Source: Candidatus Intestinimonas stercorigallinarum
GTDB lineage: Bacteria > Bacillota > Clostridia > Oscillospirales > Oscillospiraceae
Assembly: GCA_019115345.1 (NCBI GenBank)
Contig: DXDV01000208.1
Span: 1 to 10,707, forward strand
Length of the DNA stretch: 10,707 bases
Direction: 5' to 3'
A program made the position numbers and the translations under genes. Positions 1-7,044 of this stretch are shown one piece after another; the first letter of the stretch is position 1; every line of letters starts with the position of its first letter. The notes under the pieces were generated by a model that searched no databases, was not told the DNA's origin, and saw only the letters and a list, made by a program, of their open reading frames with translations.

Positions 1-1
1 C

Positions 2-427
2 ATCATGTGGTTCATCTGGAACAAGACCACCTTCGGCAAGAACATGTTCGCCCTGGGCTCCAATGAGGAGGCCGCCCGGGTGTCCGGCGTCAACGTGCTG
101 GTCACCACCATCATGGTCTTTGCCCTGGCCGGCGCCATGTACGGCTGGACCGGCTTCATCGAGGGTGCCCGCGTGGCCGCCAACAACGCCAACACCGGCC
201 TTAACTACGAGCTGGATGCCATCGCGGCCTGCGTCATCGGCGGTGTCTCCTTCGTCGGCGGCATCGGTAAGATCAGCGGTATCGTCATCGGCGTCGTCAT
301 GCTGCGCCTCATCTTTGTGGGCCTGACCTTCGCCGGCATCGATCAGAACTATCAGTACCTCATCAAGGGTGCCATCATCCTCTTTGCCTGCGCCCTGGAT
401 ATGCGGAAATATCTTGCCAAGAAGTGA
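2..427 (+). CDS. mglC: Sugar ABC transporter permease, MglC type (3' part only)
   Basis: C-terminal ~141 residues of an inner-membrane permease of a galactose/methyl-galactoside/glucose-type ABC importer; the 5' part lies outside the window (the full family is roughly 330-350 residues). The visible part begins in the cytoplasmic loop (WFIWNKTTFGKNMFALGSN), continues into the EAA-like loop EEAARVSGVNV that contacts the ATPase, then hydrophobic segments, the highly conserved block YELDAIAACVIGGVSFVGG, and the end IKGAIILFACALDMRKY. From memory this closely resembles the end of E. coli MglC. The ATPase and binding protein would be expected upstream. A terminator follows 17 nt after the stop, so this is probably the last gene of the transporter operon. 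Substrate cannot be read from this fragment; ribose-type permeases are the main alternative. Confidence 0.9.
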   Translation: MMWFIWNKTTFGKNMFALGSNEEAARVSGVNVLVTTIMVFALAGAMYGWTGFIEGARVAANNANTGLNYELDAIAACVIGGVSFVGGIGKISGIVIGVVMLRLIFVGLTFAGIDQNYQYLIKGAIILFACALDMRKYLAKK

Positions 428-442
428 GAAACACGGTACAAT
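414..442 (+). promoter_or_regulatory. Predicted sigma-A promoter for the hexokinase-fhs unit
   Basis: TTGCCA (414-419, 5/6 to the -35 consensus), a 17-nt spacer and TACAAT (437-442, 5/6 to the -10 consensus). It lies at the very end of the permease gene. The predicted start near 449 falls inside the left arm of the permease terminator, so this promoter would drive the hexokinase with a leader that begins within the terminator. Inference from sequence only. Confidence 0.5.
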
Positions 443-444
443 AA

Positions 445-478
445 AAAAGCGGGGCGGGCAGAGGTCCGCCCCGCTTTT
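445..478 (+). terminator. Intrinsic terminator after the permease gene
   Basis: Perfect 13-bp stem, AAAAGCGGGGCGG (445-457) with CCGCCCCGCTTTT (466-478), and an 8-nt loop. The A-run/T-run flanks make it potentially bidirectional. It sits between the permease stop (427) and the hexokinase start (513). Confidence 0.85.
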
Positions 479-512
479 CCTATGGAACCTATGTGGAAAG
501 AGGTGGTCGCCT

Positions 513-1817
513 GTGGCGGAAATGACCAAGCGCGTGGACGATTTTCTGCGCGGCTATGACTTTGACCCCCGGCAGGTGGACGTGGAGGCCTGCGCCCGCG
601 CCTTCCAGGCCGACATGGAACGGGGCCTGCGGGGAGACCCGGATGCCTGGATGCTGATGCTCCCGACGTATCTCTCCCTGGAAGGGGAGATCCCCACCCA
701 AACCCCCACCATCGTCATTGACGCCGGCGGCACCAACTTCCGCATCGGCCTGGTCACCATGACGGAGGGCGGGCCGCTGGTGGAGGACCTGAAGGTCTTT
801 CCCATGCCGGGCTCCCAGTCCCCCATCACCTGGGAGGCCTTTGTGGAGGAGGTCTCCGACGCCATCCTCCCCCTCACCGGCCGCAGCCGCCGGGTGGGCT
901 TCTGCTTCTCCTACGCCGCCGAGATCCTCCCCAACCGGGACGGCAGGATCTTGAGCTTTTCCAAGCAGGTCCAGGTCTCGGACGCCCAGGGGAAGGAGCT
1001 GGGCCGGGACCTCTCCGCCGCCCTGGCGGACAAGGGCGTCCCCGGCGTCACCTTCGTGGTCCTCAACGACACGGTGGCCGCCCTGCTGGGGGGCGTGGCC
1101 GGACTGGGGGCGGAGCGCTTCGACGGCTGTATGGGGCTCATCTACGGCACCGGCGTCAACACCTGCTACGTGGAGCGGCGGGAGAACCTGGGGACGGTGA
1201 CGGTCCCCTGGGAGCGGGAGACCATGATCGTCAACATGGAGTCCCCCCGCTTCGACGGCGTCCCCCTGAGTCTCTTTGACCGCCAGCTGGACGAGGCCAG
1301 CGTGGACCCGGGCATGTGCCACTATGAGAAAATGGTCTCCGGTCGCTACCAGGGGGAGCTCATCCGGCGCATCCTGCGCCAGGGGGCGGCCGACGGGCTC
1401 TTCTCCCCGGCGCTCAGCGACTTCCTCGCCGGCCTGGAGGAGCTCACCCTGGTCCAGGCGGATGCCTTCTCCGCCCGGCCCTACGGGGACGGCCTGCTGG
1501 CCGCCGCCTGCGCCGGGGAGGACGACCGGGAGGCCCTTTACACCGTCGTGGACCGGGTGGTGGAGCGGTCGGCCCGGCTGGTGTGCGCCAATCTGGGCGG
1601 CATCCTCCTCCAGACCGGCGCGGGCGCCCGCATCCACCGCCCCGCCTGCGTGGTGGCGGAGGGCTCCACCTTTTACAAGAGCCACCTCTTCCGGGGCAAG
1701 CTGGAGCGGCTCTTTGGCACCAGCATCACCGGCGGACTGGGCCGGTACCTGGTTTCCCGGCAGGCCCGGGACGCCAATCTGGTGGGCACCGCCGCGGCGG
1801 CCCTGCTGAATCCATAA
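513..1817 (+). CDS. Hexokinase (eukaryotic-type hexokinase family)
   Basis: ATP-dependent phosphorylation of a hexose, presumably glucose, in the cytoplasm. The 434-residue product shows the hexokinase fold motifs in order: phosphate-1 loop DAGGTNFR (70-77), sugar-binding FSY (132-134) and SK (150-151), catalytic NDT with D186 (185-187), phosphate-2 loop GTG (212-214), NME with E243, the EKMVSGRYQGELIR segment (272-285) and a C-terminal adenosine region VAEGS (381-385). These match yeast/animal hexokinases block by block (PF00349/PF03727) rather than bacterial Glk or ROK kinases. I chose GTG 513 because AGAGGTGG ends 6 nt before it; ATG 522 is the alternative (15 nt). Upstream is a sugar permease; fhs follows 30 nt downstream, so the two are probably cotranscribed. 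All key sugar-binding and catalytic residues appear present. Sugar specificity is not determined. Confidence 0.9.
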   Translation: MAEMTKRVDDFLRGYDFDPRQVDVEACARAFQADMERGLRGDPDAWMLMLPTYLSLEGEIPTQTPTIVIDAGGTNFRIGLVTMTEGGPLVEDLKVFPMPGSQSPITWEAFVEEVSDAILPLTGRSRRVGFCFSYAAEILPNRDGRILSFSKQVQVSDAQGKELGRDLSAALADKGVPGVTFVVLNDTVAALLGGVAGLGAERFDGCMGLIYGTGVNTCYVERRENLGTVTVPWERETMIVNMESPRFDGVPLSLFDRQLDEASVDPGMCHYEKMVSGRYQGELIRRILRQGAADGLFSPALSDFLAGLEELTLVQADAFSARPYGDGLLAAACAGEDDREALYTVVDRVVERSARLVCANLGGILLQTGAGARIHRPACVVAEGSTFYKSHLFRGKLERLFGTSITGGLGRYLVSRQARDANLVGTAAAALLNP

Positions 1818-1847
1818 ATGCGGAGAAGAGAGAAAGAGGTCGTAAGC

Positions 1848-3515
1848 ATGAAAACGGATATTGAGATCGCCCAGGCGGCGGAACTGCTGCCCATTGACCA
1901 GATCGCCCGGCAGGTGGGTCTGGACGAGGACAAGCTGGAATACTACGGGAAATACAAGGCCAAGGTGGACACCCTGGCCCTGCGGGGGGTCCCCCGGAAG
2001 GGCAAGCTCATCCTGGTGACGGCCATCAACCCCACCCCGGCGGGCGAGGGCAAGACCACCACCAGCGTGGGCCTGTCCGACGCCCTCCACCGGCTGGGGA
2101 AGCAGGTGGTGCTGGCCCTGCGGGAGCCCTCCCTGGGGCCGGTCTTTGGGGTCAAGGGCGGGGCCGCCGGCGGCGGCTACGCCCAGGTGGTGCCCATGGA
2201 GGACATCAACCTCCACTTCACCGGCGACTTCCACGCCATCGGCGCGGCCAACAACCTCCTGGCCGCCATGCTGGACAACCACATCCAGCAGGGCAACGCC
2301 CTGGACATCGACGTGCGCCGCATCACCTGGAAGCGGTGCGTGGACATGAACGACCGGCAGCTGCGGAACATCGTCTGCGGCCTTGGGGGAAAGGTCAACG
2401 GCGTCCCCCGGGAGGACGGCTTTGACATCACCGTGGCCAGCGAGATCATGGCGGTGCTCTGCCTTGCCTCCGACCTCATGGACCTGAAGGCCCGGCTGGG
2501 CCGCATGGTGGTGGCCTACAACCGCGCCGGTGACCCGGTGTACTGCTCCGACCTGAAGGCCCAGGGGGCCATGACCGCCCTCCTGAAGGACGCCATCCGG
2601 CCCAATCTGGTCCAGACCCTGGAGCACACCCCAGCCCTCATCCACGGCGGGCCCTTCGCCAACATCGCCCACGGCTGCAACTCCGTCTCCGCCACCGACG
2701 CCGCCCTGAAGCTGGGGGACTACGTGGTCACCGAGGCCGGCTTCGGCGCCGATCTGGGGGCGGAAAAGTTCCTGGACATCAAGTGCCGGGCGGCGGGGCT
2801 CACCCCCGACGCGGTGGTCATCGTGGCCACCGTCCGGGCCCTCAAGCACCACGGCGGCTGCCCCAAGGCCGAACTGGGCAAGGAGGACCTGGCCGCTCTG
2901 GAAAAGGGCCTCCCCAACCTCCTCAAGCACGTGGAGAACATCACCAAGGTCTACGGCCTCCCCGCCGTGGTGGCCATCAACCAGTTCGACAGCGACACCG
3001 CCGCCGAGATCGCCATGATCCGGGACGCCTGCGGGAAATACGGCGTCCGGGTGGCCCTCAGCCAGGTCTGGGGCAAGGGCGGCGCGGGCGGCGAGGAGCT
3101 GGCCCGGGAGGTGCTGCGGATCGTGGAGGAGGAGAAGCCCGCCTTCCGTTTCGCCTATGAGAGTGATGAGAGCCTCACCGGGAAGATCGAGGCGGTGGCT
3201 AGGAAGGTCTACGGCGCCGACGGGGTGGACTACGCCCCCGCCGCCGCCAAGGAGCTCCAGCGGCTCACCGAGCTGGGCTATGGCACGCTGCCGGTGTGCA
3301 TGGCCAAGACCCAGTACTCCCTCTCCGACGACCCCGCCAAGCTGGGGGCCCCCACCGGCTTCCGCATCCAGGTCCAGAAGGCCAAGGTCTCCGCCGGGGC
3401 CGGCTTCGTGGTGGTCCTAACCGGCGATATCATGACCATGCCTGGCCTGCCCAAGGTCCCCGCCGCCGAACACATCGACGTGGACGAAAACGGCGTCATC
3501 AGCGGCCTCTTCTGA
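1848..3515 (+). CDS. fhs: Formate-tetrahydrofolate ligase
   Basis: Cytoplasmic enzyme that joins formate to tetrahydrofolate with ATP, giving 10-formyl-THF for purine synthesis, the folate one-carbon pool and, in acetogens, the methyl branch of the Wood-Ljungdahl pathway. The product has 555 residues, the usual family length (about 556-560), with no sign of damage. Signature blocks: P-loop TPAGEGKTTT (63-72), REPSLGP (92-98), KGGAAGGGYAQV (103-114) and HFTGD (123-127), with the typical MPGLPKVPAAEHID near the end. ATG 1848 is chosen over an earlier in-frame ATG at 1818 because AAAGAGG ends 8 nt before it and the N-terminus then matches family length. It lies 30 nt after the hexokinase gene and is followed by a terminator, so it is probably the second gene of a two-gene unit. 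No partner folate gene (folD, fchA) is visible here. Confidence 0.97.
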   Translation: MKTDIEIAQAAELLPIDQIARQVGLDEDKLEYYGKYKAKVDTLALRGVPRKGKLILVTAINPTPAGEGKTTTSVGLSDALHRLGKQVVLALREPSLGPVFGVKGGAAGGGYAQVVPMEDINLHFTGDFHAIGAANNLLAAMLDNHIQQGNALDIDVRRITWKRCVDMNDRQLRNIVCGLGGKVNGVPREDGFDITVASEIMAVLCLASDLMDLKARLGRMVVAYNRAGDPVYCSDLKAQGAMTALLKDAIRPNLVQTLEHTPALIHGGPFANIAHGCNSVSATDAALKLGDYVVTEAGFGADLGAEKFLDIKCRAAGLTPDAVVIVATVRALKHHGGCPKAELGKEDLAALEKGLPNLLKHVENITKVYGLPAVVAINQFDSDTAAEIAMIRDACGKYGVRVALSQVWGKGGAGGEELAREVLRIVEEEKPAFRFAYESDESLTGKIEAVARKVYGADGVDYAPAAAKELQRLTELGYGTLPVCMAKTQYSLSDDPAKLGAPTGFRIQVQKAKVSAGAGFVVVLTGDIMTMPGLPKVPAAEHIDVDENGVISGLF

Positions 3516-3541
3516 GAACGGGCCGCGCCAGCGGACACAAA

Positions 3542-3584
3542 AGACCGGCGCTTCTCCAAAGGGGGAAGCGCCGGTCTCTCCTTT
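3542..3584 (+). terminator. Intrinsic terminator after fhs
   Basis: Perfect 13-bp stem AGACCGGCGCTTC (3542-3554) with GAAGCGCCGGTCT (3565-3577), which can extend inward as TCC/GGG (with one G-T pair). The tail CTCCTTT is pyrimidine-rich but only a weak T-run. It lies 26 nt after the fhs stop. Confidence 0.75.
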
Positions 3585-3632
3585 CGCGGAGGGAGGAGGC
3601 CGGAAGGGGAGGGCAGCGCCCGCGAAAAAGAT

Positions 3633-3661
3633 TCGACTTTCCGGCGGAAGTGTGGTAAACT
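3633..3661 (+). promoter_or_regulatory. Predicted sigma-A promoter of trmB (extended -10)
   Basis: TCGACT (3633-3638, 4/6), 17-nt spacer, TGG directly before TAAACT (3656-3661, 4/6), i.e. an extended -10 element. It starts about 50 nt after the fhs terminator; the predicted transcript start is near 3668, some 33 nt before the trmB start. Confidence 0.45.
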
Positions 3662-3700
3662 GTCAGCCGTATCATTGAGAGAGCAGGAGGAGTGCGCCAC

Positions 3701-4408
3701 ATGCGTATGCGGAAAAAGCCCAACCTCATCCCCCGGATGGAGCGTTGCGCGGACTATCAGATCAAGGACCCCCGGGACTGGCGGGGCCGCTGGCGGGAGC
3801 TCTTCGACCCGCAGGCGGCCCTGCGCCTGGAGCTGGGCTGTGGCAAGGGCCGCTTTACCTGTGAGACGGCCGCCGCCGAGCCGGAGGTGCTCTTTGTGGC
3901 GGTGGAGCGGGTGCCGGACGCCATGGTGATCGCCATGGAGCGGGCCAAGGCCATGGGACTGCGGAACGTCCGGTTCATTGACGCCGATGTGGCCGATCTG
4001 CGGGACTACTTCGCCCCCGACGAGGTGGAGCGGATCTACATCAATTTCTGCGACCCCTGGCCCACCAACCGCCACGCCAAGCGGCGGCTCACCCATCCGG
4101 ACTTCCTGGAGCGCTATCGGGACGTCCTGCGGGATGGAGGGGAGATCCACTTCAAGACCGACAACCGGGGCCTCTTCGAGTGGTCCCTCTTTCAGTTCCC
4201 CAAGGCCGGCTACGAGCTCCGGGAGGTGACCCGGGACCTCCACGCCGGCGGCATCCAGGGTATCATGACCGACTACGAGGAGAAGTTCCACAACCTGGGG
4301 ACGCCCATCAACCGCTGCGTGGGGGTGAAGCTCCACCGGGAGCCCCTGCCGGTCCCGGAGGCCCCGGCCGAAGGGGCGGAGGAAACGCCCGGCGCGGGCC
4401 GGGACTGA
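3701..4408 (+). CDS. trmB: tRNA (guanine(46)-N7)-methyltransferase
   Basis: SAM-dependent methyltransferase that makes m7G at position 46 of the tRNA variable loop; a cytoplasmic tRNA modification enzyme. The 235-residue product begins MRMRKKPNLIP, typical of Firmicute TrmB. SAM motif I is LELGCGKG (43-50), acidic motif VAVERVPDAM (66-75), motif NVRFIDADV (89-97), then the family signature FCDPWPTNRHAKRRL (116-130), FKTDNRG (151-157) and TDYEEKF (190-196). ATG 3701 is supported by AGGAGG ending 10 nt upstream and by the conserved N-terminus; an in-frame GTG at 3692 is too close to that site. The last ~24 residues form a Pro/Glu/Gly-rich tail outside the catalytic fold. The gene appears monocistronic, with its own promoter and terminator. 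Confidence 0.97.
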   Translation: MRMRKKPNLIPRMERCADYQIKDPRDWRGRWRELFDPQAALRLELGCGKGRFTCETAAAEPEVLFVAVERVPDAMVIAMERAKAMGLRNVRFIDADVADLRDYFAPDEVERIYINFCDPWPTNRHAKRRLTHPDFLERYRDVLRDGGEIHFKTDNRGLFEWSLFQFPKAGYELREVTRDLHAGGIQGIMTDYEEKFHNLGTPINRCVGVKLHREPLPVPEAPAEGAEETPGAGRD

Positions 4409-4429
4409 GCGGAAGAGGCGCGCCCCGTC

Positions 4430-4471
4430 TCAGCCTGTCGAAAAACCTCCAAAAAGGGACTTTTTTGACAG
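4430..4471 (+). repeat. Short intergenic hairpin repeat, copy 1
   Basis: Positions 4430-4450 match 10632-10652 with one difference in 21 nt (core TGTCGAAAAACCTCC in both). In this copy the segment also forms a hairpin: CTGTCGAAAAA (4435-4445) pairs with TTTTTTGACAG (4461-4471) over 11 bp with one G-T pair. It sits 21 nt after the trmB stop and just ahead of the main terminator. Probably a dispersed intergenic repeat, or possibly an additional terminator-like hairpin. Confidence 0.55.
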
Positions 4472-4479
4472 CATAAAAC

Positions 4480-4517
4480 GCGGCCGGAGTCTTGTAAGAC
4501 TCCGGCCGCTCTTTTTT
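4480..4517 (+). terminator. Intrinsic terminator after trmB
   Basis: Perfect 13-bp GC-rich stem GCGGCCGGAGTCT (4480-4492) with AGACTCCGGCCGC (4497-4509), tetraloop TGTA, followed by TCTTTTTT. One of the cleanest terminators in the window. Confidence 0.93.
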
Positions 4518-4578
4518 CATGGGCTCTCCCCGGCGGCGCTTGAAGCGGGGCGGGGAAGAAAACAGTTTTTTTCACCGT

Positions 4579-4632
4579 TTGTCTGGATTTGTTGGAGTAA
4601 CAACAGACAACCGGCCTGGGATGTGGGATACT
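4579..4632 (+). promoter_or_regulatory. Predicted promoter with dyad upstream of the ferredoxin-like gene
   Basis: Candidate -35 CAGACA (4604-4609, 4/6), 17-nt spacer, extended -10 TGG-GATACT (4624-4632). The -35 box is part of an inverted repeat, TTGTCTG (4579-4585) with CAGACAA (4604-4610), so a regulator binding the dyad would block the promoter. The leader to the start codon would be about 65 nt. Together with the repeat and terminator this accounts for the 295-nt gap 4409-4703; I see nothing coding in it. Confidence 0.4.
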
Positions 4633-4703
4633 GAGCGTGAAGAACGAACACAGCGCCCCAAAGGGATCTCCCGGGGCCGGGATCTGGAAAGGAAGCGTAC
4701 AAG

Positions 4704-5417
4704 ATGGAACGTAAGATCATCAAAATCGACCAGGAGAAGTGCAACGGCTGCGGCCTGTGCGCCGCCGCCTGCCACGAGGGGGCCATCGGCATGGTGGAGG
4801 GCAAGGCCCGCCTCCTCCGGGAGGACTACTGCGACGGGCTGGGAGACTGCCTGCCCGCCTGTCCCACCGGAGCCATTGCCTTCGAGGTGCGGGAGGCCCC
4901 CGCCTACGACGCCGCCGCCGTGGAGGCGGCCAAGGCCGCCAAGGCCGCCCAGACAGGGGAGACCCTGCCCTGCGGCTGCCCCGGCAGCCAGGCCCGGAGC
5001 ATCCAGCGCACCCCCTGCGCCGCCCCCGCCGTCCCTGCCGCCGGGGAGGAGAGCCAGCTCTCCCAGTGGCCGGTGCAGATCAAGCTGGTGCCGGTGCGGG
5101 CCCCCTACTTTGAGGGCGCCAGGCTGCTGGTGGCCGCCGACTGCACCGCCTACGCCTACGCCGCCTTCCACCGGGACTTCATCCGGGGGCGGATCACCCT
5201 GGTGGGCTGTCCCAAGCTGGACGAGGGGGACTATGCCGACAAGCTCACCGAGATCCTGCGGCTCAACGACATCAGGAGCGTCACCGTGGTGCGCATGGAG
5301 GTGCCCTGCTGCGGCGGCCTGGAGAACGCCGTGAAGCGGGCCCTCCAGAACTGCGGCAAGCTCATCCCCTGGCAGGTGACCGTCATCTCCACCGACGGCC
5401 GCATTCTGGACCTGTGA
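4704..5417 (+). CDS. Ferredoxin-like 4Fe-4S protein with unrecognised C-terminal domain
   Basis: The 237-residue product has an N-terminal ferredoxin-type domain. Cys 13, 16, 19 and 23 form CxxCxxCxxxC; a second half has only Cys 43, 49 and 53 (DYCDGLGDCLPACPTGAI), so the set is seven cysteines, not eight. A low-complexity Ala-rich linker (about 66-85) leads to CGC (90-92) and C105. The C-terminal half (about 120-237) contains C147, VGCPKL with C169 and a VPCCGG motif (C202, C203), and looks like an alpha/beta domain. This suggests electron transfer or a metal/cluster role in the cytoplasm; no signal peptide is present. Such proteins occur in anaerobic Clostridia (known from memory), but I cannot name a reaction. 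Start ATG 4704 has GGAAAGGAAG ending 8 nt upstream. The gene appears to stand alone, so context gives no partner. Confidence 0.85.
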   Translation: MERKIIKIDQEKCNGCGLCAAACHEGAIGMVEGKARLLREDYCDGLGDCLPACPTGAIAFEVREAPAYDAAAVEAAKAAKAAQTGETLPCGCPGSQARSIQRTPCAAPAVPAAGEESQLSQWPVQIKLVPVRAPYFEGARLLVAADCTAYAYAAFHRDFIRGRITLVGCPKLDEGDYADKLTEILRLNDIRSVTVVRMEVPCCGGLENAVKRALQNCGKLIPWQVTVISTDGRILDL

Positions 5418-5422
5418 CCGGA

Positions 5423-5451
5423 GCGGGAGGCCTCCCGCGGCGGTTATTTTT
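5423..5451 (+). terminator. Possible terminator between convergent genes
   Basis: A perfect 16-nt palindrome GCGGGAGGCCTCCCGC (5423-5438) is followed 5 nt later by TTATTTTT (5444-5451). As a hairpin it has a 6-bp stem with a GGCC tetraloop. The distance to the T-run is longer than usual, so this is a weak call; it lies in the 63-nt gap between two genes pointing toward each other. Confidence 0.4.
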
Positions 5452-5480
5452 CAGCGCGGTACGTTCCCCCGGGCGCGGAG

Positions 5481-6986
5481 TCAGGCGGCCGCCTCAGAAG
5501 CGGCGTCGGCCAGCAGCTCCTCGTAGGAGATCACGGCGGCGCCCTCGGGAGGAGTGAGCTCGGGGGTCTCCTCGGTGGCGGCGTAGGAGCCGGTCATGTT
5601 TATGCTCATGTCCAGCAGGCTGTCCATGTCCATGGTCATGGTGGCGCTCATGTTGTTGTCGGCGTCCATGCCGGCCTGCATGCTCACGCTCGAGGCGGCG
5701 ACAGTGCCGTCGGCGGAGGCCTCGATACCGAAGTCCATGGTCATGTCATAGCCCACCACGGCGTCGCCGTCCATCAGCAGAGTGAAGGAGACGGCGGCGG
5801 TGACGCCGTCCTGGGCGAAGGTGTAGGAAGTGGTGTAGTTGCCGCCGTCCCGCTCGAAGGATTCGTCGGAGAGGAATTTGGCCACGCCGTCCACCAGGGC
5901 GGAGAGGAAGGCATAGTCGGAATCCTTGTCGTCCAGGGTCACGCTGCTGAGCATGATCTGGAGCAGGACATCGGCGTCCATGGTCTTGGAGGCGTCCAGA
6001 AGGGCGGTGTAGTCCATGCCCATCTGCTCGTACATGCTGCCCAGGTCCATGGAGATCCAGGTGTCGGCGGGGATACCGGCGTCGGCCAGAAGGTCGCCGG
6101 ACAGGAGGAAGTAGAAGAGGCCGTCCTCCAGATCGCCCCGGAATTCCATGTCGATGCCGTCGGTCTTGAGGGCCTCCAGCAGGGCGTCGGCCTCAGCCTG
6201 GGCGGTCTCGTCCACGGCGCCCTCGGCTTCGGTGCCGTCGGTCACCAGACCCACGAAGCCGTCGACGAGGGCCTTCAGGTCCATCTTGAGGTTCATGGAG
6301 GCCTCCATCTGGGCGGCGCCGGCGGTGACGCCCTCCATGGCGCCCTCCACGGTGGCGGGGCCCATGCCCAGCAGGGTGAGGGCGGCGTCAAAGTCCATGG
6401 TCATGGCCCAGTTGCCGGTGCTGAACTGCTCGTTGTAGGCGGCGTACTTCTCCAGGTAAGTAAAGGTGTAGTCGGCCATGACCTCGTCCAGCAGCTTCTG
6501 GGTGTCCACCAGGATGACGGTGCTGTCGTCCTGGTCCCAGCCCACGGCGCAGCCGAAGGCCTGGGCGGCAAAGCGGACGGGGACATAGGTGCGGTTCTCG
6601 GCGGCGTAGGGAGCCACGTCCATGGCCAGGGTGGCGGTGGTGTCGCCGGTGGTGACGGTGGCCTCGGTGGAGCCCAGGGTCATGACCACGGTGGTGTCGT
6701 CCCGGGTGGCGGAGACCTGGTTGGTCTCGGCGTCGTAGTCCACGACGGCCCCCATGGCCTCAAAGACGGCCCGGAAGGGGAGGAAGGTGCGCTCCTCCTG
6801 GACCTGGGGCGCCGCGTCAGTGAAGGTCAGGTTCTCGCCGTCCAGCTGCACGGAGATGGCGGCGGGGGCGGCGGCCTCGGGTTGGGCGGCGGGCTTGGCG
6901 GCCTCAGCGGCCAGAGCGGGCGCGCCGGCGCTCAGGACCGTCAGCGCGGTGGCCGCGGCCAGGATGCGGTGGGAGAGACGGATCAT
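5481..6986 (-). CDS. Secreted protein with copper-amine-oxidase-like stalk domain
   Basis: A 501-residue exported protein. Residues 1-27 are a signal peptide (MIRLSHR, hydrophobic stretch, cleavage likely after ALA); no lipobox cysteine is present. Residues ~45-160 are a copper amine oxidase N-terminal-like/stalk domain (PF07833 type), with two related motifs RTFLPFRAVFEAMG (66-79) and RTYVPVRFAAQAFG (132-145). Residues ~170-480 are acidic and Met-rich (25 Met in 190-464), with MTMD occurring at 195, 415 and 450; I do not recognise that part. The only cysteine is C146. In Firmicutes such stalk domains occur in cell-surface proteins and do not imply amine oxidase activity. GGAGGT lies 4 nt before ATG 6989 and 7 nt before ATG 6986; I chose 6986, but 6989 is equally possible, adding one Met. 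Divergent to the SGNH hydrolase gene. Confidence 0.88.
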   Translation of the reverse strand: MIRLSHRILAAATALTVLSAGAPALAAEAAKPAAQPEAAAPAAISVQLDGENLTFTDAAPQVQEERTFLPFRAVFEAMGAVVDYDAETNQVSATRDDTTVVMTLGSTEATVTTGDTTATLAMDVAPYAAENRTYVPVRFAAQAFGCAVGWDQDDSTVILVDTQKLLDEVMADYTFTYLEKYAAYNEQFSTGNWAMTMDFDAALTLLGMGPATVEGAMEGVTAGAAQMEASMNLKMDLKALVDGFVGLVTDGTEAEGAVDETAQAEADALLEALKTDGIDMEFRGDLEDGLFYFLLSGDLLADAGIPADTWISMDLGSMYEQMGMDYTALLDASKTMDADVLLQIMLSSVTLDDKDSDYAFLSALVDGVAKFLSDESFERDGGNYTTSYTFAQDGVTAAVSFTLLMDGDAVVGYDMTMDFGIEASADGTVAASSVSMQAGMDADNNMSATMTMDMDSLLDMSINMTGSYAATEETPELTPPEGAAVISYEELLADAASEAAA

Positions 6987-7044
6987 CATACATACCTCCA
7001 ATTCATTTGGGACCCGCCGGTAAGGCGTCCCCCTTTAATGAATC

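Noticed and set aside
369..512. Upstream in-frame extension of the hexokinase to an ATG at 369
   Set aside because: It would overlap the permease gene and read through its terminator; the extra residues match nothing in the family, and GTG 513 has a well-spaced ribosome binding site.
489..2930. 813-codon open frame on the minus strand across the hexokinase and fhs genes
   Set aside because: It is antisense to two strongly recognisable genes, its translation is low-complexity Gly/Val/His-rich, and it has no domain match I can see. It is an effect of the high-GC third-position bias of the real genes.
3278..4336. 352-codon open frame on the minus strand opposite fhs and trmB
   Set aside because: Spans two real genes and their terminator and promoter; no recognisable motif or convincing ribosome binding site.
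4525..4560. GC-rich imperfect hairpin after the trmB terminator
   Set aside because: The inner GCTT/AAGC stem is short and the outer pairing has several mismatches; not convincing as an RNA element.
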